Of a stretch of DNA of 64,000 bases, positions 33,481-45,542 are shown in pieces. The stretch is from contig JAAOMT010000352.1 of the NCBI GenBank assembly GCA_016748015.1, positions 124,001 to 188,000 of the forward strand. The letters are read 5' to 3'. The position numbers and the translations under genes were made by a program. This DNA comes from Geosiphon pyriformis. Lineage: Eukaryota > Glomeromycota > Glomeromycetes > Archaeosporales > Geosiphonaceae. A model generated the notes under the pieces. The model had not been told where the DNA came from, did no database searches, and saw nothing but the letters and a program-made list of their open reading frames with translations. Within the stretch, counting starts at the first letter, position 1. Each line of letters starts with the position of its first letter.

Positions 33481-34438
33481 CTCTGAACTATCACTCAAAT
33501 CAAGATTAATATTAACCTAATTACACTCAAATAATACAACAGCCAATATATGTACTCCCAATTTATTAGCCAACTGCCTCAATAATTTATCAATCACCAC
33601 AGTCACAAGTAATCTATCAGCCCCAACTGATTTAAATGCTGCCTCAAAATTCAGCTCCAATGTTATTTGGAAACCAAAAACCGAGAATGATCCAACAAAA
33701 CTGGAGATTAGTAATAATAGTCTATTAACCAACCCCCAATTCTTCTAACTAACAATCAGAATTATGCCAGCAGAGTTCAGGAACTAAATACTCTCAAAAC
33801 CCAAATTCTCAGAACTATTTAAGTCTTCTGGTTACCCCAAAAGACACTGCGCCCAACAAACCAGAACTCAATCAAAAGCAACCACTTATTAGCAACATAT
33901 TGCCAGCAATCATTACCAATAATGACTTTTTAGCAGCAAAATATTGGAGATTAAGAATAACCCACCAGAACTAATTGAAACTTTTCTTATTTCCAACCCA
34001 GATGCTTTCCTCAACATTGAAGCCAGTCCAGAAAAATTCTATAAACATTATTAGAATTTGGCACTTATTCAAAAAGAACAAGAGCAATGTTTGGAAAAAA
34101 TAAACACACAACTATGTAATCACTGTTTGATTTTATGTGATTTTGAATATTGTAATGAGTGTAATCTTATTTACAATCTACCATCATACATAATCTACAC
34201 AATTTTCAAAGAGAAAAAATGAATTAGCAGCTACACATTGAAATCAGAATCAAATTTCAATTCCAATTCAAACTCTGACAATGATAACAACAAAAACAAC
34301 AGTTTCAGCTCTGTGCAAAATAGCAATTACAACAACAATGATTTAAACTCTGATTCAAACTCTGAACAATACATTGTGCTCTTTAATCTTACCAAGAAGC
34401 AGAAATTGAAATAGTTCAATGATAATAATGAAAGTATT
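33481..34438 (+). pseudogene. B-iv post-gag region with protease and Cys-rich domain deleted
   Basis: Gln/Pro-rich sequence runs to NNDFLAAKYW near 33950. It then jumps to the helical spacer (DAFLNIEASPEKFYKHY). Against B-iii (about 21550 to 20510) this removes about 1 kb: the whole retropepsin active site and the four CX2C pairs. The second cysteine pair (LCNHCLILCDFEYCNEC) follows near 34110, then an Asn-rich linker. No LTR or target duplication marks the deletion. Confidence 0.7.
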
Positions 34439-35207
34439 ATGTCAGAACATGCACATAATACTGATGCCAGGTTTAATCTGAGATATTCAGGGAAAGATGC
34501 CATCAAATTAGAACCACATTTGCATATATGCATTGATCTGAAAATAGCACTAGAAATTCTAACAACAATAATAGTTCAGTTAGCATTCAGAAGTAGTTTA
34601 GTGAAAAAAAAAATTAACATCAAAGAAGAAATAATTGATGCAAAATATGTGGAAAATATTATTGCAATACTACAAAATGATTCAGAAAAGGCCTACATCA
34701 TAGAGCCAAATGAAGGCAATATTTCTGTCTCTGGTTAAAATAGTTCAATTAGTGGGAAACCAGGAAGAATTAGAGATTACAGCTAGAGGGATTAGTGGAT
34801 TTGAATCCATGGGTAGAATAGATGTACTAGTTAATATGGCAGAGAAAAAAGTTATTGACAAAAGAGAAATTATCTCCACCCATCAATCAATTTCTATTTC
34901 ATTATATGACCAGTACATATTAATCATAGAGAGAAAAGTAAAGAATCAGATTCAGATTTTTGAAGCAGAAGCAACACTTTGTAAATTAGAAAAGATTGGA
35001 TTAGTCAATTTACACATACCAGCCAAGAATCACAGTTATATTAAAATTTCTATTTACAACAACATGAGAGATATTATTAAGATACCAAAAGAAACTACTA
35101 TTGGATATTTAACCACCAAAATTGAAAACCAACCACCAAACCCCATTCCAGACTTTCCACAACTGTGTGAATATGTTGACATAACATTACAAATAATCTA
35201 CAGATAA
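34439..35207 (+). pseudogene. B-iv dUTPase domain plus spacer
   Basis: Open 34439-34738 and, after a frameshift, 34710-35207. Motif 1 DARFNLRY, motif 2 RSSL, motif 3 EEIIDAKYVENI, motif 4 region PNEG...FLSLVKIVQL (damaged), motif 5 ARGISGFESMGR, the best match in the window to the P-loop-like fifth motif RGxxGFGSTG. The spacer VNLHIPAKNHSYIKISIYN follows. The domain stays recognisable although protease has been lost. Confidence 0.78.
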
Positions 35208-35728
35208 GACAAATATTATTTGCTCCAATCAGAACAATTGGAACAAATAAATCTGGAAAACTTAAATCCATTCCAGTATATACAACTCAAAATATTACTC
35301 AACAACTTCACTAACATTTTTGCAAGTGAAAACAAATTTGGCAGAACTGGCATAATTCAGCACCAGATTAAAACTGGAGATACAATGTCAATTAAACAAA
35401 GAGCATACCAAGTACTACCAGCCAGCCATAAGATCATTCATCAAGAAATCAATTAGATGTTGGACAACAGATTAATTCAACTATTAATGAGTCCATAGTC
35501 ATTACCAGTAGTACTAGTCTATAAGAAAAATGAGAAAATCTGCTTTTGTGTGAATTACCAGAAACTTAATAGAGTAACCAAGAGAGATAGCTACCCAACT
35601 CCAAAAATCCAAGAACTTTTCAATGCTTTTGGAGGAAAAAAATGGTTCTTGACTTTAGACTTAGACAGTGGTTACTGGCAAGTAGCCATGAAACTAGAAA
35701 ATAAAAAAAAATGGCTTTTACAACCCAA
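35208..35728 (+). pseudogene. B-iv RT, first part
   Basis: Open stretches 35220-35456 and 35550-35756. LLNNFTNIFASENKFGRTG, NYQKLNRVTKRDSYPTP and LTLDLDSGYWQVAM (catalytic Asp region) are visible. Cut at 35728 by the solo LTR; RT continues at 36718 with KEGNFKFKVMSFGLMNV-type sequence. Confidence 0.82.
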
Positions 35729-36717
35729 TGTTACAGATAAACTTGGTGGGATATAGTGGTAATATTTGGTGTTCTAATTTAGTGTTCTAAAGTTGTATGT
35801 TTTTTACAAGGTTGATGTTTATCAGTTTCTAAAGGTCTTTTCTAAATGTGAATTTACCCATTGAGTTCTTTGGTTATAAGGCACAGAGTTTTGGTTCTTG
35901 CTGATTGCAACTTCTTATAAAGATAAGCTTTTTTCTCTGAGCTAACAAGCAGTTATTAGGATCTGGCATTGTCTTTTTACTCTTTTGATAAGCTAACAAG
36001 ATAATGTTAATATCCAAAACTTAGGAGGAGCCTTCTTCTTTTACCAGGCTATCATGAAGTCTATTCCCAAACAGTCAATTTTTCTATGTTGTCACTCCAC
36101 AAGAGAAAAATAAAAATAAAAATAAAAATAAAAAAAAATAAAAAAATAAAAAAAATAAAATAAAAAATAAATGTCCTGTTAATAGCCATAATCAAAAGCT
36201 ATTGTGCCAGCAGATTAAGTAGTGGATAATAACATGAATTTGAAGAATTAAAGAAATATTTTATTGATATAATTCCATTTCAGTTGATAGCAACTATTCT
36301 TAAAAGGAGGAGTATTTAATAATTATAACCTGCAAGTCTAATTAACTTTGAGAGTCTAATTGACTCCTAAAAGTCTAATTTTTTTTCTGGATGTCTTTCT
36401 AACTTTTACAGCTACTTATTTTATACATTCTTTTTGTTCTACAGAATTGCTTCTGATTGTTTTGTTATTGCTAACTATTGTTTTGCTATTTCTGTAATTG
36501 TTTTATTTTTTTACATTATTACTAGTTATCTTATATTATAACATATTATCTGGTGTTATTACATGTTATTCTGTGTTATCCTATGTTATAATGCATTATT
36601 CTGTGTTATTCTAAGTTATAATGTATTATCCAATATTATTGCATGCTATTCTGTATTATGTTACGTTTTGGTCATGTTTCTTTATAATTTTGGATCAGTT
36701 TTTCTACTTAGGTAACA
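35729..36717 (-). repeat. Solo LTR of a fourth family (X), 989 bp
   Basis: TGTTACAGAT to GGTAACA inside RT, with a perfect 4-bp duplication CCAA (35725-35728 and 36718-36721). Orientation minus is inferred from the TATAAAATAA box read on the minus strand (36417-36426) and from partial likeness to antisense B LTRs (a TAATAGCCATAATCAAAAGC segment). A 10-bp tandem array lies at 36521-36660, and an A/AAAT-rich tract at 36106-36171. No internal region remains, so the element was lost by LTR-LTR recombination. Confidence 0.85.
36521..36660. repeat. 10-bp tandem array in the X LTR
   Basis: Fourteen consecutive decamers of the pattern NNNNGTTATT (for example TGGTGTTATT, ACATGTTATT, CTGTGTTATC) with constant 10-base spacing. 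It lies upstream, in LTR sense, of the TATA box. Confidence 0.88.
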
Positions 36718-37630
36718 CCAAGAAGGAAATTTTAAGTTTAAAGTTATGTCATTTGGTTTGATGAATGTTCTAGCAACGTTCCAATGGCTTATAAAAATCA
36801 TCTATACTGGACTATTATGAAAATCAGTAGTCATATATTTGAATGATACTAATGTGTTCTTAAAGACATTCAATGATCATTTACACCATCTTCAATAAAT
36901 ATTTGAAAAACTAAAAAGAGCTGGATTAAAGTTAAATGCCACCAAATGCTTCTTTGGCAAAACAGAATTGAAGTTTTTGGGACATATTGTAAGTAAAAAT
37001 AGAATCAAGATGGATCCAAACAAAATTAAGATAGTTAAAAACTTTCCAGTACTTACTAACTTGACCAAATTACAAGCATTCTTGGAATTTACAAGTTATT
37101 ACTGTCACTTCATCAAAGATTTCTCCAAACCGGCTCAGCTATTATACCAGCTCCAAACAAAGAACACTAAATATGAATAGACAGAAAACCAGCAAGAAGC
37201 TTTTAATACATTAAGAAGAAAGCTTATTTAAGCTTTAGTACTAATCTATTTAGATTATAGCAAGCCATTCATAATCACAACTGATGTGTCAGATCAAACA
37301 TTAGGAGCAGTACTATCTCAAAAAAAACCAGATGAAAGAGAACATCCAGTAGCATATATTAGTCACAACTTAAGTTCAGCTGAAAAGAACTATAGAACAC
37401 CAGCATTGGAACACTTAGCAATCTATTGGGCAGTCATAAAGTGAAAAAAATACTTAAACCAAAAATTTGACATATACACTGACCATAAAGAATTAACTTC
37501 AATCCAAAAGCAAAAATTTGGAGATAATTGCCATGGTAGATAAAAAATAGAACTTTCACTATTTAATTATACAGTACATTATAAAAAAAAAAAAATAGAA
37601 ATGCTAATGGCTTGTCATAAATGAAACAAA
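36718..37630 (+). pseudogene. B-iv RT second part and RNase H
   Basis: RT resumes with FGLMNVLATFQWLIK, YLNDTN (for YLDD) and the connection region open 36968-37180 (LKFLGHIVSKNRIKMDP). RNase H starts near 37270 (ITTDVSDQTLGAVLSQ), passes YISHNLSSAEKNYRTPALE and ends at NANGLS near 37610. The TYTDHKEL segment is readable. Confidence 0.8.
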
Positions 37631-39065
37631 TCTAAAAACATTACAACCCAAAAATATAATAAAAGATAAATATCCAAAAATATTAACAACTCTAACACTA
37701 TATTAATACCCAGCAGTTCAAGAAAAAATTATTTCCAAAAGAATAAAACCATATTAAACAACAATCCAAATATTTTATTATTCACCAAAATATACTTTAT
37801 TGGAAAAACAAAAAAAATTCAGATCAACCAATTAGGGTAATTACAGAACCAGAAAAAGAAATAATATTATTCAACATGCACTCTGATCCAACAGCAGAAC
37901 ATTTTCACAAAGAAGCAATTATAAAAAGAATTAGAAAAAGATACTATTGGCCATCTATGCATCCAGACATCATCCAATATATACAAAATTGTGATGCTTG
38001 TCAGAAAAAAAGAGGAACAAAACCCAGTGAGCCATTGAGACCAATCAAAATGAGACAACCATTTAATTGCATTGGAATTAACTTAGTTGAACCATTAATA
38101 ATTACCAGCAAAGGCAACAGATATATTGCAGTAGTTATAGATTATCTCACTAAATGACCAAAAGCTAAAGCTATTCAAAGAGCAGATGCAGAATTCATTG
38201 CCAAATTCATCCACCAAAATTTGATTTGTCAATACAGATACTCAAAAAAACTACTATCCAACCAAAAAACTCATTTTGTAAATAAAATATTAGCAGAATT
38301 AAGTCAAAGATTTGGAATAAAAAGACCATTATTATCACCATATCATCTACAAACCAATAGCTTAGTTGAAAGATTCAATAGAACATTATATAAAGCAATC
38401 GCCAAAATTAGCTAAAAAAATCAAGACAAATAAGATTTGTTTATACTATTAGTATTATTTGCTTATCGAACAATAAAATAAGATACTACACAAACAACAC
38501 TATTTAAACTAGTGTACAGTAAAACAACAACACTACCAGTGGAAATAAAAATCAGTAGGTATCCAACTGAACCAATAAAAGAAGACAACTTCCAAGAAAC
38601 ATTATTGAAAAAAACATATGACTTAATAGAAACACTAGAAAACAAATAAAGAAGAACAGCTGATAATATTCAAAAGTTACAAGAAAAACAAAAAAAAAAC
38701 ATAATAACCAACTACCAGATAAACTAATTGAATTCAGAATTGGAGACAAAATACTTCTATATTATACCAAAGTGGAAAAACAATAGAGTAGAAAATTTGA
38801 TCCCAAATGAGATAGACCATTTTACATAGAAGAAATTCTAAAAAATAGAGCTTATAAATTAAGATGGGACAACAAAATCTTAGCCAAAGCAGCACATGGT
38901 GATTGACTAAAATCATATTACAATATAATATTATTATCTACCAGTAATATTCCACAGTTAGAAGTACAGAAAATACTAGTTTGACCAAATGAGATTCCAC
39001 AAGATCTAGAACCAATCATTATTATCAACACCAACACATTAAATGGAACAACTAAAAGAATATAA
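37631..39065 (+). pseudogene. B-iv integrase
   Basis: Open 37876-38157 and 38221-38415. Zinc region HFHKEA, then CDACQKKRG. Both catalytic Asp are Asn (INLVEPL, LSNQKTHF), as in B-iii. Glu is kept in LVERFNRTL. The C-terminal module near 38730-38900 reads KVEKQ, a stop, then RPFYIEEIL. The frame ends at TAA 39063-39065, overlapping the next ORF's ATG at 39043. Inactive. Confidence 0.8.
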
Positions 39066-39729
39066 AGACATTGTAGATATGATAAAAGACATCAGAAAAA
39101 TGGAAATTACTAATAATATTCACTAGTACAACAACTTTTTTAACTAATTTAACAACAAGAAATGGAAATTACAATTAATCAACAAATCATCAGATACAAA
39201 AACACCAGAAAAAGATCACAAAATAAAATACAGAGAAAAACAAAAAACACTATTGACAAAATAAACACAACCAAAAGTTATCTAATATTAAGAGTTGACA
39301 ATAGAAACATGAAATTGGTGGACACAACAATTTCCAAGAAACTTTTGTTATTTTCACTTGAGACAACATCTGAATATTCAGGACTTATATACAGATAAAA
39401 CAAAACAATTATTCAACACAACAATACTACAGCAACTTAAACAATTTGTGGAAAAGAACAATCTAATAACACAAGCAAGAACCATCTATTAATTACAAGT
39501 TGGATTTCAAGACTGACCAGAAATCTTACTCAATTCAGCAATAGACACCATTACTATTAACCAAATGAGAAAAATAACTAATGTCCAATTTGAAAAATTA
39601 CAGAACAAGATAATACAAGTAATTCTCAAAAAAGAAGTTCAAGAAATACTTAAAGATAGAGATAGAATTAGGGAATCTTGATGGAGCTCAATATTAAAAG
39701 AAAGAAATAATGTTACTCATAGAATATAA
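39043..39729 (+). pseudogene. B-iv post-integrase ORF
   Basis: ATG 39043 and TAA 39727-39729 are in the same frame, 19 bp into the LTR. The middle is shifted or stopped: the open piece 39162-39398 lies in another frame. Readable segments: MEQLKEYKDIVDMIKD, MEITINQQIIRYKN, FPRNFCYFHLRQHLNI, LQQLKQFVEKNNL, VQFEKLQNKIIQVILKK and KERNNVTHRI. These match B-iii 7928-8640 and align in order with the intact family C ORF. Unknown function. Confidence 0.68.
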
Positions 39730-40577
39730 AAAGTATATTAGTATATAATTAGCCAATTAGAGGTAGATGTAATAAATGTAAAATTCCAGGATTCCTTTCA
39801 AAGAAATTGCAGGATTCTAGGAATTTTAGAATTCTTGTATAAGGAATTGCAAGATTTCAGAATTCCAGAATTTTTCTTAAAGAAATTCTAAAATTCCAAA
39901 AATTTCAGGATTCCTGATGTGAAAAATTGAGAAATTGAAAAATTTTGATTATGTATATATAACAGTAATATTAGAAATAGAAAAAACAAAATTTTTAGTT
40001 TAGATTTCATCTAAGCAATTTTCTAATTCACAAATATCAATAAATAAGTATTTGTTCTCTTAATCCACTCATCCATTATCAACACTTTATGTTGATAGTA
40101 ACTGATACTTAACCCCACTGGAACAATAGCTTTTGATCACAGCTATTGACAAAATACTAATATTCATTGTCTTGGCTTATTTCTTTCTTTTCTTTTATCT
40201 TTTTTTCTTATTTTTCTTTATTTTATTTTCTGTCTTTATTTATTTTTATTAACTTGATTAAAAAGATTAACATGTAAAGATACTGACATCAGGATATAAG
40301 TAATTGGTAAAAGACTCAGAAATAAGAGTAGAACACTCGATTGAGGATAGCTTACTAAAAGGATTACCAGTTATTATGCTGAGAAAAAAATTTGATAGAA
40401 TTGTGGTTCTGGAAAGTTATGGATAAAACAATAAGTAAATCTCTGTTCATTATACAAAAGACTTAACCAAAACCTTCAGATACCAAAATTTTCAGATATT
40501 ACCAATGAGATTAGTTATTGAGCACTAAATTATGGATTTGTTATTTAATTTGAGACTCCAAATAATCACCTGTAATA
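39711..40577 (+). repeat. 3' LTR of B-iv
   Basis: 867 bp, TGTTACTCAT to CCTGTAATA (TAACA decayed). It keeps the GAATTC-rich array (about 39780-39920). Two perfect stems lie side by side: TATCAACA/TGTTGATA at 40077-40097 and CAATAGCT/AGCTATTG at 40124-40148. Confidence 0.88.
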
Positions 40578-41240
40578 ACATCATAAACTTTTTTCTCCTT
40601 ATCACTCTCAAACAAATGGCCTAATAGAACATTATATGAAACCTTAGCCAAACCAGTAAAGAAATAAACTTATAAGACAAAGTACTGCCTTCAGCTTTGT
40701 TTGCTTATAGAACTGTAAATTATGACATAACAAATTATGAATTTTTTTATCTGCTTTATAGACATATGACAACACTACCAATAAAAACTAACATTGAAAC
40801 AATACCCTTTAAAAAAATTACAATAGGAAATTATAAAAACATTTTGCAAAAAAGACTTGATACTATTCTTAACTCTTTAGTAGAAGCACAAATAATTGCT
40901 TTTGAAAAGATAAAACAGTTCCAAGAAAAGCTTAAGAAAAAAAACTTATAAATACTTTTCTTAAATATTGATAATTTAGTATTGGAATACTGTTTAAACA
41001 GAGACAATATTTATAATGATAAATTCTCTAGCCAGTAAAAAAGATCTTTTTTAGTCAATAAAGTTTTGAACAATAGTTCTTATATTTTTCAAGATTAATT
41101 TGAAACAATCTTTAATAATTGTTCTGTTCATAGTATATAACTTAAGAAATATTATAAATGATCTGATTGGTTGCCTGTTGTGGTAATATTGACTCAAATA
41201 ATCAGCAAAAATTAAGTATAAATAAATGCATTATTCCCAA
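40578..41240 (+). pseudogene. A-ii integrase, C-terminal part
   Basis: Resumes at the ACAT duplication with IINFFLLITLKQMA-type decay, then open 40697-40951 (FAYRTVNYDITNYEFFYLLY, then ITIGNYKNILQKRLD). The GPY/F module near 41035-41090 is broken by stops. The Glu-bearing LVERFNRTL segment is partly deleted here. Confidence 0.75.
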
Positions 41241-41262
41241 AACAAAGATATCTTCAATTGAC

Positions 41263-41919
41263 ATGAATAATTATTTTCTGAATTAAAACATTCAAAATGT
41301 CTTCTATATTTTCTATGAGTATTGGATCAAAAACTATCCAAATACTACTCTGACTATTGGAAAACAGACTACTATAACTGATAACAGTGGAACACATACT
41401 GTTATTAGACCAAAAAAAACCACTACCAGAAGAGAAAAAATTGGTAGCAAAATAGATAAATATCTGTTGGAAAGTATAACAACAGCTATATTTCTATTTT
41501 CCAGCACAATTAGAAAACTACTTTAAGAAATCTTATCTATAGACAAAAACTTGTCATATAGAAAGCAATTAGAACTCTATGGTTGTCTTAGTAAAATTAT
41601 TGAGGACATAAAACTAATAAAAAAAACAACTTTAGAGATACAGACAGAAATTTTGGACATTATACGATTAGATGTCTCAAGAGTTTTAACTATTGCTAAA
41701 AGAGCCAAAACTTTAATACAAAGATTTAATCTCTTAAATATGAAACTCATTTCATCTTAAATATTATATACTTTATTTACCAAAGATTTTAATAAACTAG
41801 TTAGTTTTGAATTAGACAAAACTTTTTAAATAGATTATTCCATGAATAGCTTGATTTTGCCAGAGCTCAATCTCTTTAAAAAGGATAATATTATGATTAA
41901 AACTCACATTTTTTATTAG
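41263..41919 (+). pseudogene. A-ii post-integrase ORF
   Basis: Same length (657 nt) as A-iii 16575-17231, with ATG 41263 and TAG 41917-41919 inside the LTR. The TGA of A-iii is TGG here (EYWIKNYPN). Readable: TTLTIGKQTTITDNSG, RPKKTTTRREKIG and the open part 41551-41760 (ELYGCLSKIIEDIKLIKK). Four or five stops arise from Gln codons. Preservation of length in both copies supports a real gene. Confidence 0.72.
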
Positions 41920-42659
41920 TTATCACATATATTAGCCATTAATATTATATAATTAGCCACCCTATTTTAAATAATAATCATTGATCTGATCAATAACCTG
42001 ACCATTAACCTGACTGTTAACCTAATCATTAATTTGACCATTAACCTAATCAATAACTTGATCATTAACCTAATTATTGATCTGATTATTAATCTAATTA
42101 TTGATCTGATCATTAACCACTTTTGATAACTATATAAACAATAAATTTCTTAACTGTAAAATGGCATGTTAGAATACAAGACATGTTAGAAATCAAAGAA
42201 ATAAAATAACAACTTTTATCTCAATTCTTCTCTTATTGCTAATTTCTTTTTTTCTTATTTTTAAATATCTGAACATCTTAAGATAAAAGATTACTTGTTG
42301 GTTATTTTCTACCTTTTCCTGAAAACATATAATTGTAGTATTTAAAGATTATTGAATAAAATATAACTAAAAAATACATCTAATACCTGATATTAAATTT
42401 TAAAAGCACTGACATGAGGCATAAAATTATATTAGATGTGATTATTTGTTGACAGTACAGATTATTCCTCTACCTTCAGATTCCCCAGTTATTTTTTGAA
42501 AAGAATAGTGACTGAGATATTTTATGAGACTGATTTCATACATTGAATTCATACTCATTCAATTCACTTTTTAAAGTTGAATTCCTTTTGATTTCTTTTA
42601 TCACTCTACAATCTTGTTTTTTTTTGCTATCCATTAGCTTGTTATTTCAACTTATAACA
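41889..42659 (+). repeat. 3' LTR of A-ii
   Basis: 771 bp, TATTATGATT (for TGTTATG) to CTTATAACA. It carries the longest 12-bp array in the window: eleven units plus a half at 41981-42118, many with CC to CT or TT changes. The right flank is LINE coding sequence. Confidence 0.85.
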
Positions 42660-43478
42660 TTATAAAAGAAATTAACATAAATAAATTGGTTTTGGTAATT
42701 AATGGTTTGCTTAATAACAAGACTATCAGACTTTTTGAAATATCTAATAAACTATAAAAGCATTGTAGTAAAGTTATAATAAAATGTTTTTTGAATTTAT
42801 TGAACTTATATTTATTTTTAATAATGTTTCAATTCTTTAGAAAAAAGCATAAGTTTTAATAATCTTTAAACTTTACAAGTAAAATAATGTTTTAATAAAT
42901 ATTCAATCTATTATACTAATTGAAACAGCTAGGAAAATTTTGTCTAAAATTTTTTTGATCAGATATTTTTTATGATGATAATTTTTTGGTGTTAAAAAAT
43001 ATTTCAACTTAGTTTTTTGCTTTTATTGTTGGTTTAATGATTAAGAATACTATGAAAAAAAACAAAAAACTTTAATTGGTTTTACAAGATATGTGCAAAG
43101 CTTATAACTTAGTTAGATAATATTATCTAAGAATTAACTTATAATATATTAAGATATGTAATCAGTTATTAAGTTTTTTGACAATATACATAATAATTAA
43201 TTTTAGGCTTTTGAATAAATACAAAATACATAATAGACTGGATCAGAGTAAGTTTTTTTCTTTTTTTCTTTAAATGATTTTTTATAATTTTTTCTTGTGT
43301 AAAGTCAAAAGACATAAACATTTGTATAAGTATTAAATTAATGCTAAATTTGTGACCAAAACTAGTAAGATAGAAAACAGTAAAAAAAAAATGTTATTTT
43401 TTGCTGTAAATATTTTTGTTGATGACACAATTTATGTCAAGAGTAATCAAACTTCAACACAGCATATTTTAGATATTG
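42660..43478 (+). pseudogene. LINE reverse transcriptase fragment
   Basis: Not open, but frames piece together conserved non-LTR RT landmarks in order: IQSIILIETARKILSKIF near 42903 (the RPI.LLE..RK motif), LVLQDMCKAYNLV near 43073 (Q/RDM.KAYD motif), HNRLDQSK near 43230 (GIDQGE motif) and IFVDDTIYV near 43415 (F.DD catalytic box), then STQHILDI. It is cut on the left by A-ii and on the right by A-iv. This probably is the oldest layer and the insertion target of A-ii. Confidence 0.65.
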
Positions 43479-45542
43479 GTGAGTATTGTTCTTTATCCAA
43501 AAATTTTATTAAGACAAAATAGTTATCCAAGTCCATTATTGTGTTTGTTTGTAAAGAAGTTACTAATAATTAGATTGGTTTGGTTTAAGAAGGTTGTACT
43601 GTTATTGGATAATAAGTCTAAAGAAAGTGTTAGTGTTTTAATGATTAACTCTTTTGCAATATTAAATATCATAGTCAATTTTATCTAGATAAAATATTTA
43701 ATAAGTTATTCATTTATATTCCAGCTTTTTTTTGTTGCATAGTCAAATCAAGACTTGGTATCTGTTATCACTAGGAATTTTATACTAAGAAAATATTGAT
43801 CTTAATAACTAGTAGTTCAAACTACTATTAAACATTCTTGTTTAGTAATTAAGTAGTTTTTTTCTGCTGGTGTGAAAGATCTATTGACATATGCTATAGC
43901 ATGTTTTCTGTTATCTTCATTTTTTTGTGAAAGAACAGTGATACATTAGTGTACAAAATAAAAAGTTGGTCCAGATCAAGTTGTTTACGAATTGGTTTAG
44001 TAACAAGTTTTTTCTTTAAAGTTTCAAAAGCTTTTTGTTAATAAGTGTCTTAGTAATAGTTAACATTTTTTCTGAGTAGCTGATTAAAAGAAAAAACAAT
44101 TTTGGAGAAATTTGTGATAGTAAGAAGCCAAACCAAGAAAAAAATATAGTTTAGAAATATTTATTAGTTGTCTAATGTTCTGGATCTTTTTAACTTTAGC
44201 TGAATTAAGGAAGATTCTGTTTTTTGTAATAAGATAACCAAAAAACTGGGTGGATTGTTATCCAAAAAAAAATTTGATTGGATTGATCTTGAGACCAGCA
44301 TTTCTAAAGAGGTCAAAAACCTTTTGTAAATGTTTTAAATATTTATTCCAAGTTTTTGAATATACTATTATGTCATCCAAATAGACCAGAACAAAGTTTT
44401 TTTTACTGATTCAAATACTTTGTTCATTAGACATTAAAAAGTGAAAGAGACATTGATAAGACCAAAAAACATGACTGTAAATTCATAGGTGCTGTACTTG
44501 GTAATAAAAGCTGTTTTTTTTCTGCTTTTGGATCTATCTCTACTTGCCAAAATTCAGCAGTTAAGTCAATAGTTGAAAAAAAAGCAGCACTATTGAATTT
44601 GTCTAGCATTGCATCAATCTTGGAAAGTGAGTACATGTTTCTTATAATGATAGTATTTAATTAACAATAGTCAACACAAAAGTGTAGGGTTTTATCTTTC
44701 TTAAATATTACTATAATTAAAAAAGCCTATTCACTTTTGGTTTTTTGTATAAATTCAAGGTTTTTTATTTGGTTTATTTCTTTTTTGATGAACTTATTAT
44801 TGTGTTAATTAACTTGATATGACTTTAAATAGATGAGATAAGTTTCTTTGATGGTAATAATGTGTTGTATCACATGGATTTGTTCAGAAATATCACTTTT
44901 TTTTGAGATAACTGGGCTATTTCTAGCCAACAGATTTTCAATGTCTACTTTTTTTCTTTAGGGGAGGGTTTTTTTTGTTCTACTGTAAATGATTGAATTT
45001 CAGATAATTCATTCTCAAAGAACTTTTGTACTTTTTTTAGTTTTTTTCTTGGTATTAGGCTAATGGATTCTCAATCTTTGTAGTAGATTAAGCAAGATTT
45101 GCATTCATCACTAAGAAAATACAAGAGTTTATTACACTAGCACTAGGCACAAGAGCCATATTATCAATAACTGTATTTTGCTTTTTGTCAGATTTTCTAT
45201 TGAAGGGTTTTCTAAGAATATCATAGTAAAGCCAACAGATTAACTTGTTATTTACAATAATTCTTTCTTTGTTAACTTTAACATTGTCTAGTGACTTGTT
45301 ATTGCTAATAAAAATAGTATAGACAAGTTTAGCAGTTTTTTTTTGTTCTTCTTAATCTTTTTTTTCATCACTTTCTTCATTATTTAATTTATCTAATTGC
45401 TCATTTTCTTGATTTTGCTTGGTTACTGAAAGAGTTGTCCAATAACAATACTTAACCACAATAGACTTTTTATTACATCTGATAATTAGCTTACAAAATT
45501 TATAATCAAAAAGTGCTTTGGCTTTTTTAAATCATTCATTGC
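43479..45542 (-). pseudogene. A-iv: antisense fragment, protease end to integrase start
   Basis: Matches A-iii 13181-15290 reversed, without LTRs. Minus strand from right to left: protease end (NEWFKKAKAL type at 45542), acidic tail, Cys linker near 45060-45250, RT (open 44427-44636, SKIDAMLDKFNSAAFF, STIDLTAEFWQVEI), RNase H, then the integrase lead-in (NYSALIKFLG type near 43530). The frame change after the RNase H end is the same as in A-ii and A-iii. The right end abuts a family C LTR. Confidence 0.8.

Larger units (their letters stand above)
30911..40577 (+). mobile_element. B-iv: full-length family B retrotransposon
   Basis: LTR 30911-31654, gag, deletion over protease and Cys-rich domain, dUTPase, RT split by a solo LTR (35729-36717), RNase H, integrase, post-integrase ORF, LTR 39711-40577. 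Inserted in A-ii integrase. The flanks ATGT and ACAT are both one CpG-type transition away from ACGT, the sequence at this place in A-iii (15880-15883). The missing protease means it could not move on its own in this form. Confidence 0.87.

Noticed and set aside
36100-36180. AAAAT-rich tract as a poly(A) tail of a retroposed gene
   Set aside because: It is an internal part of the X LTR, with counterparts in the B LTRs (T/C-rich on the other strand).
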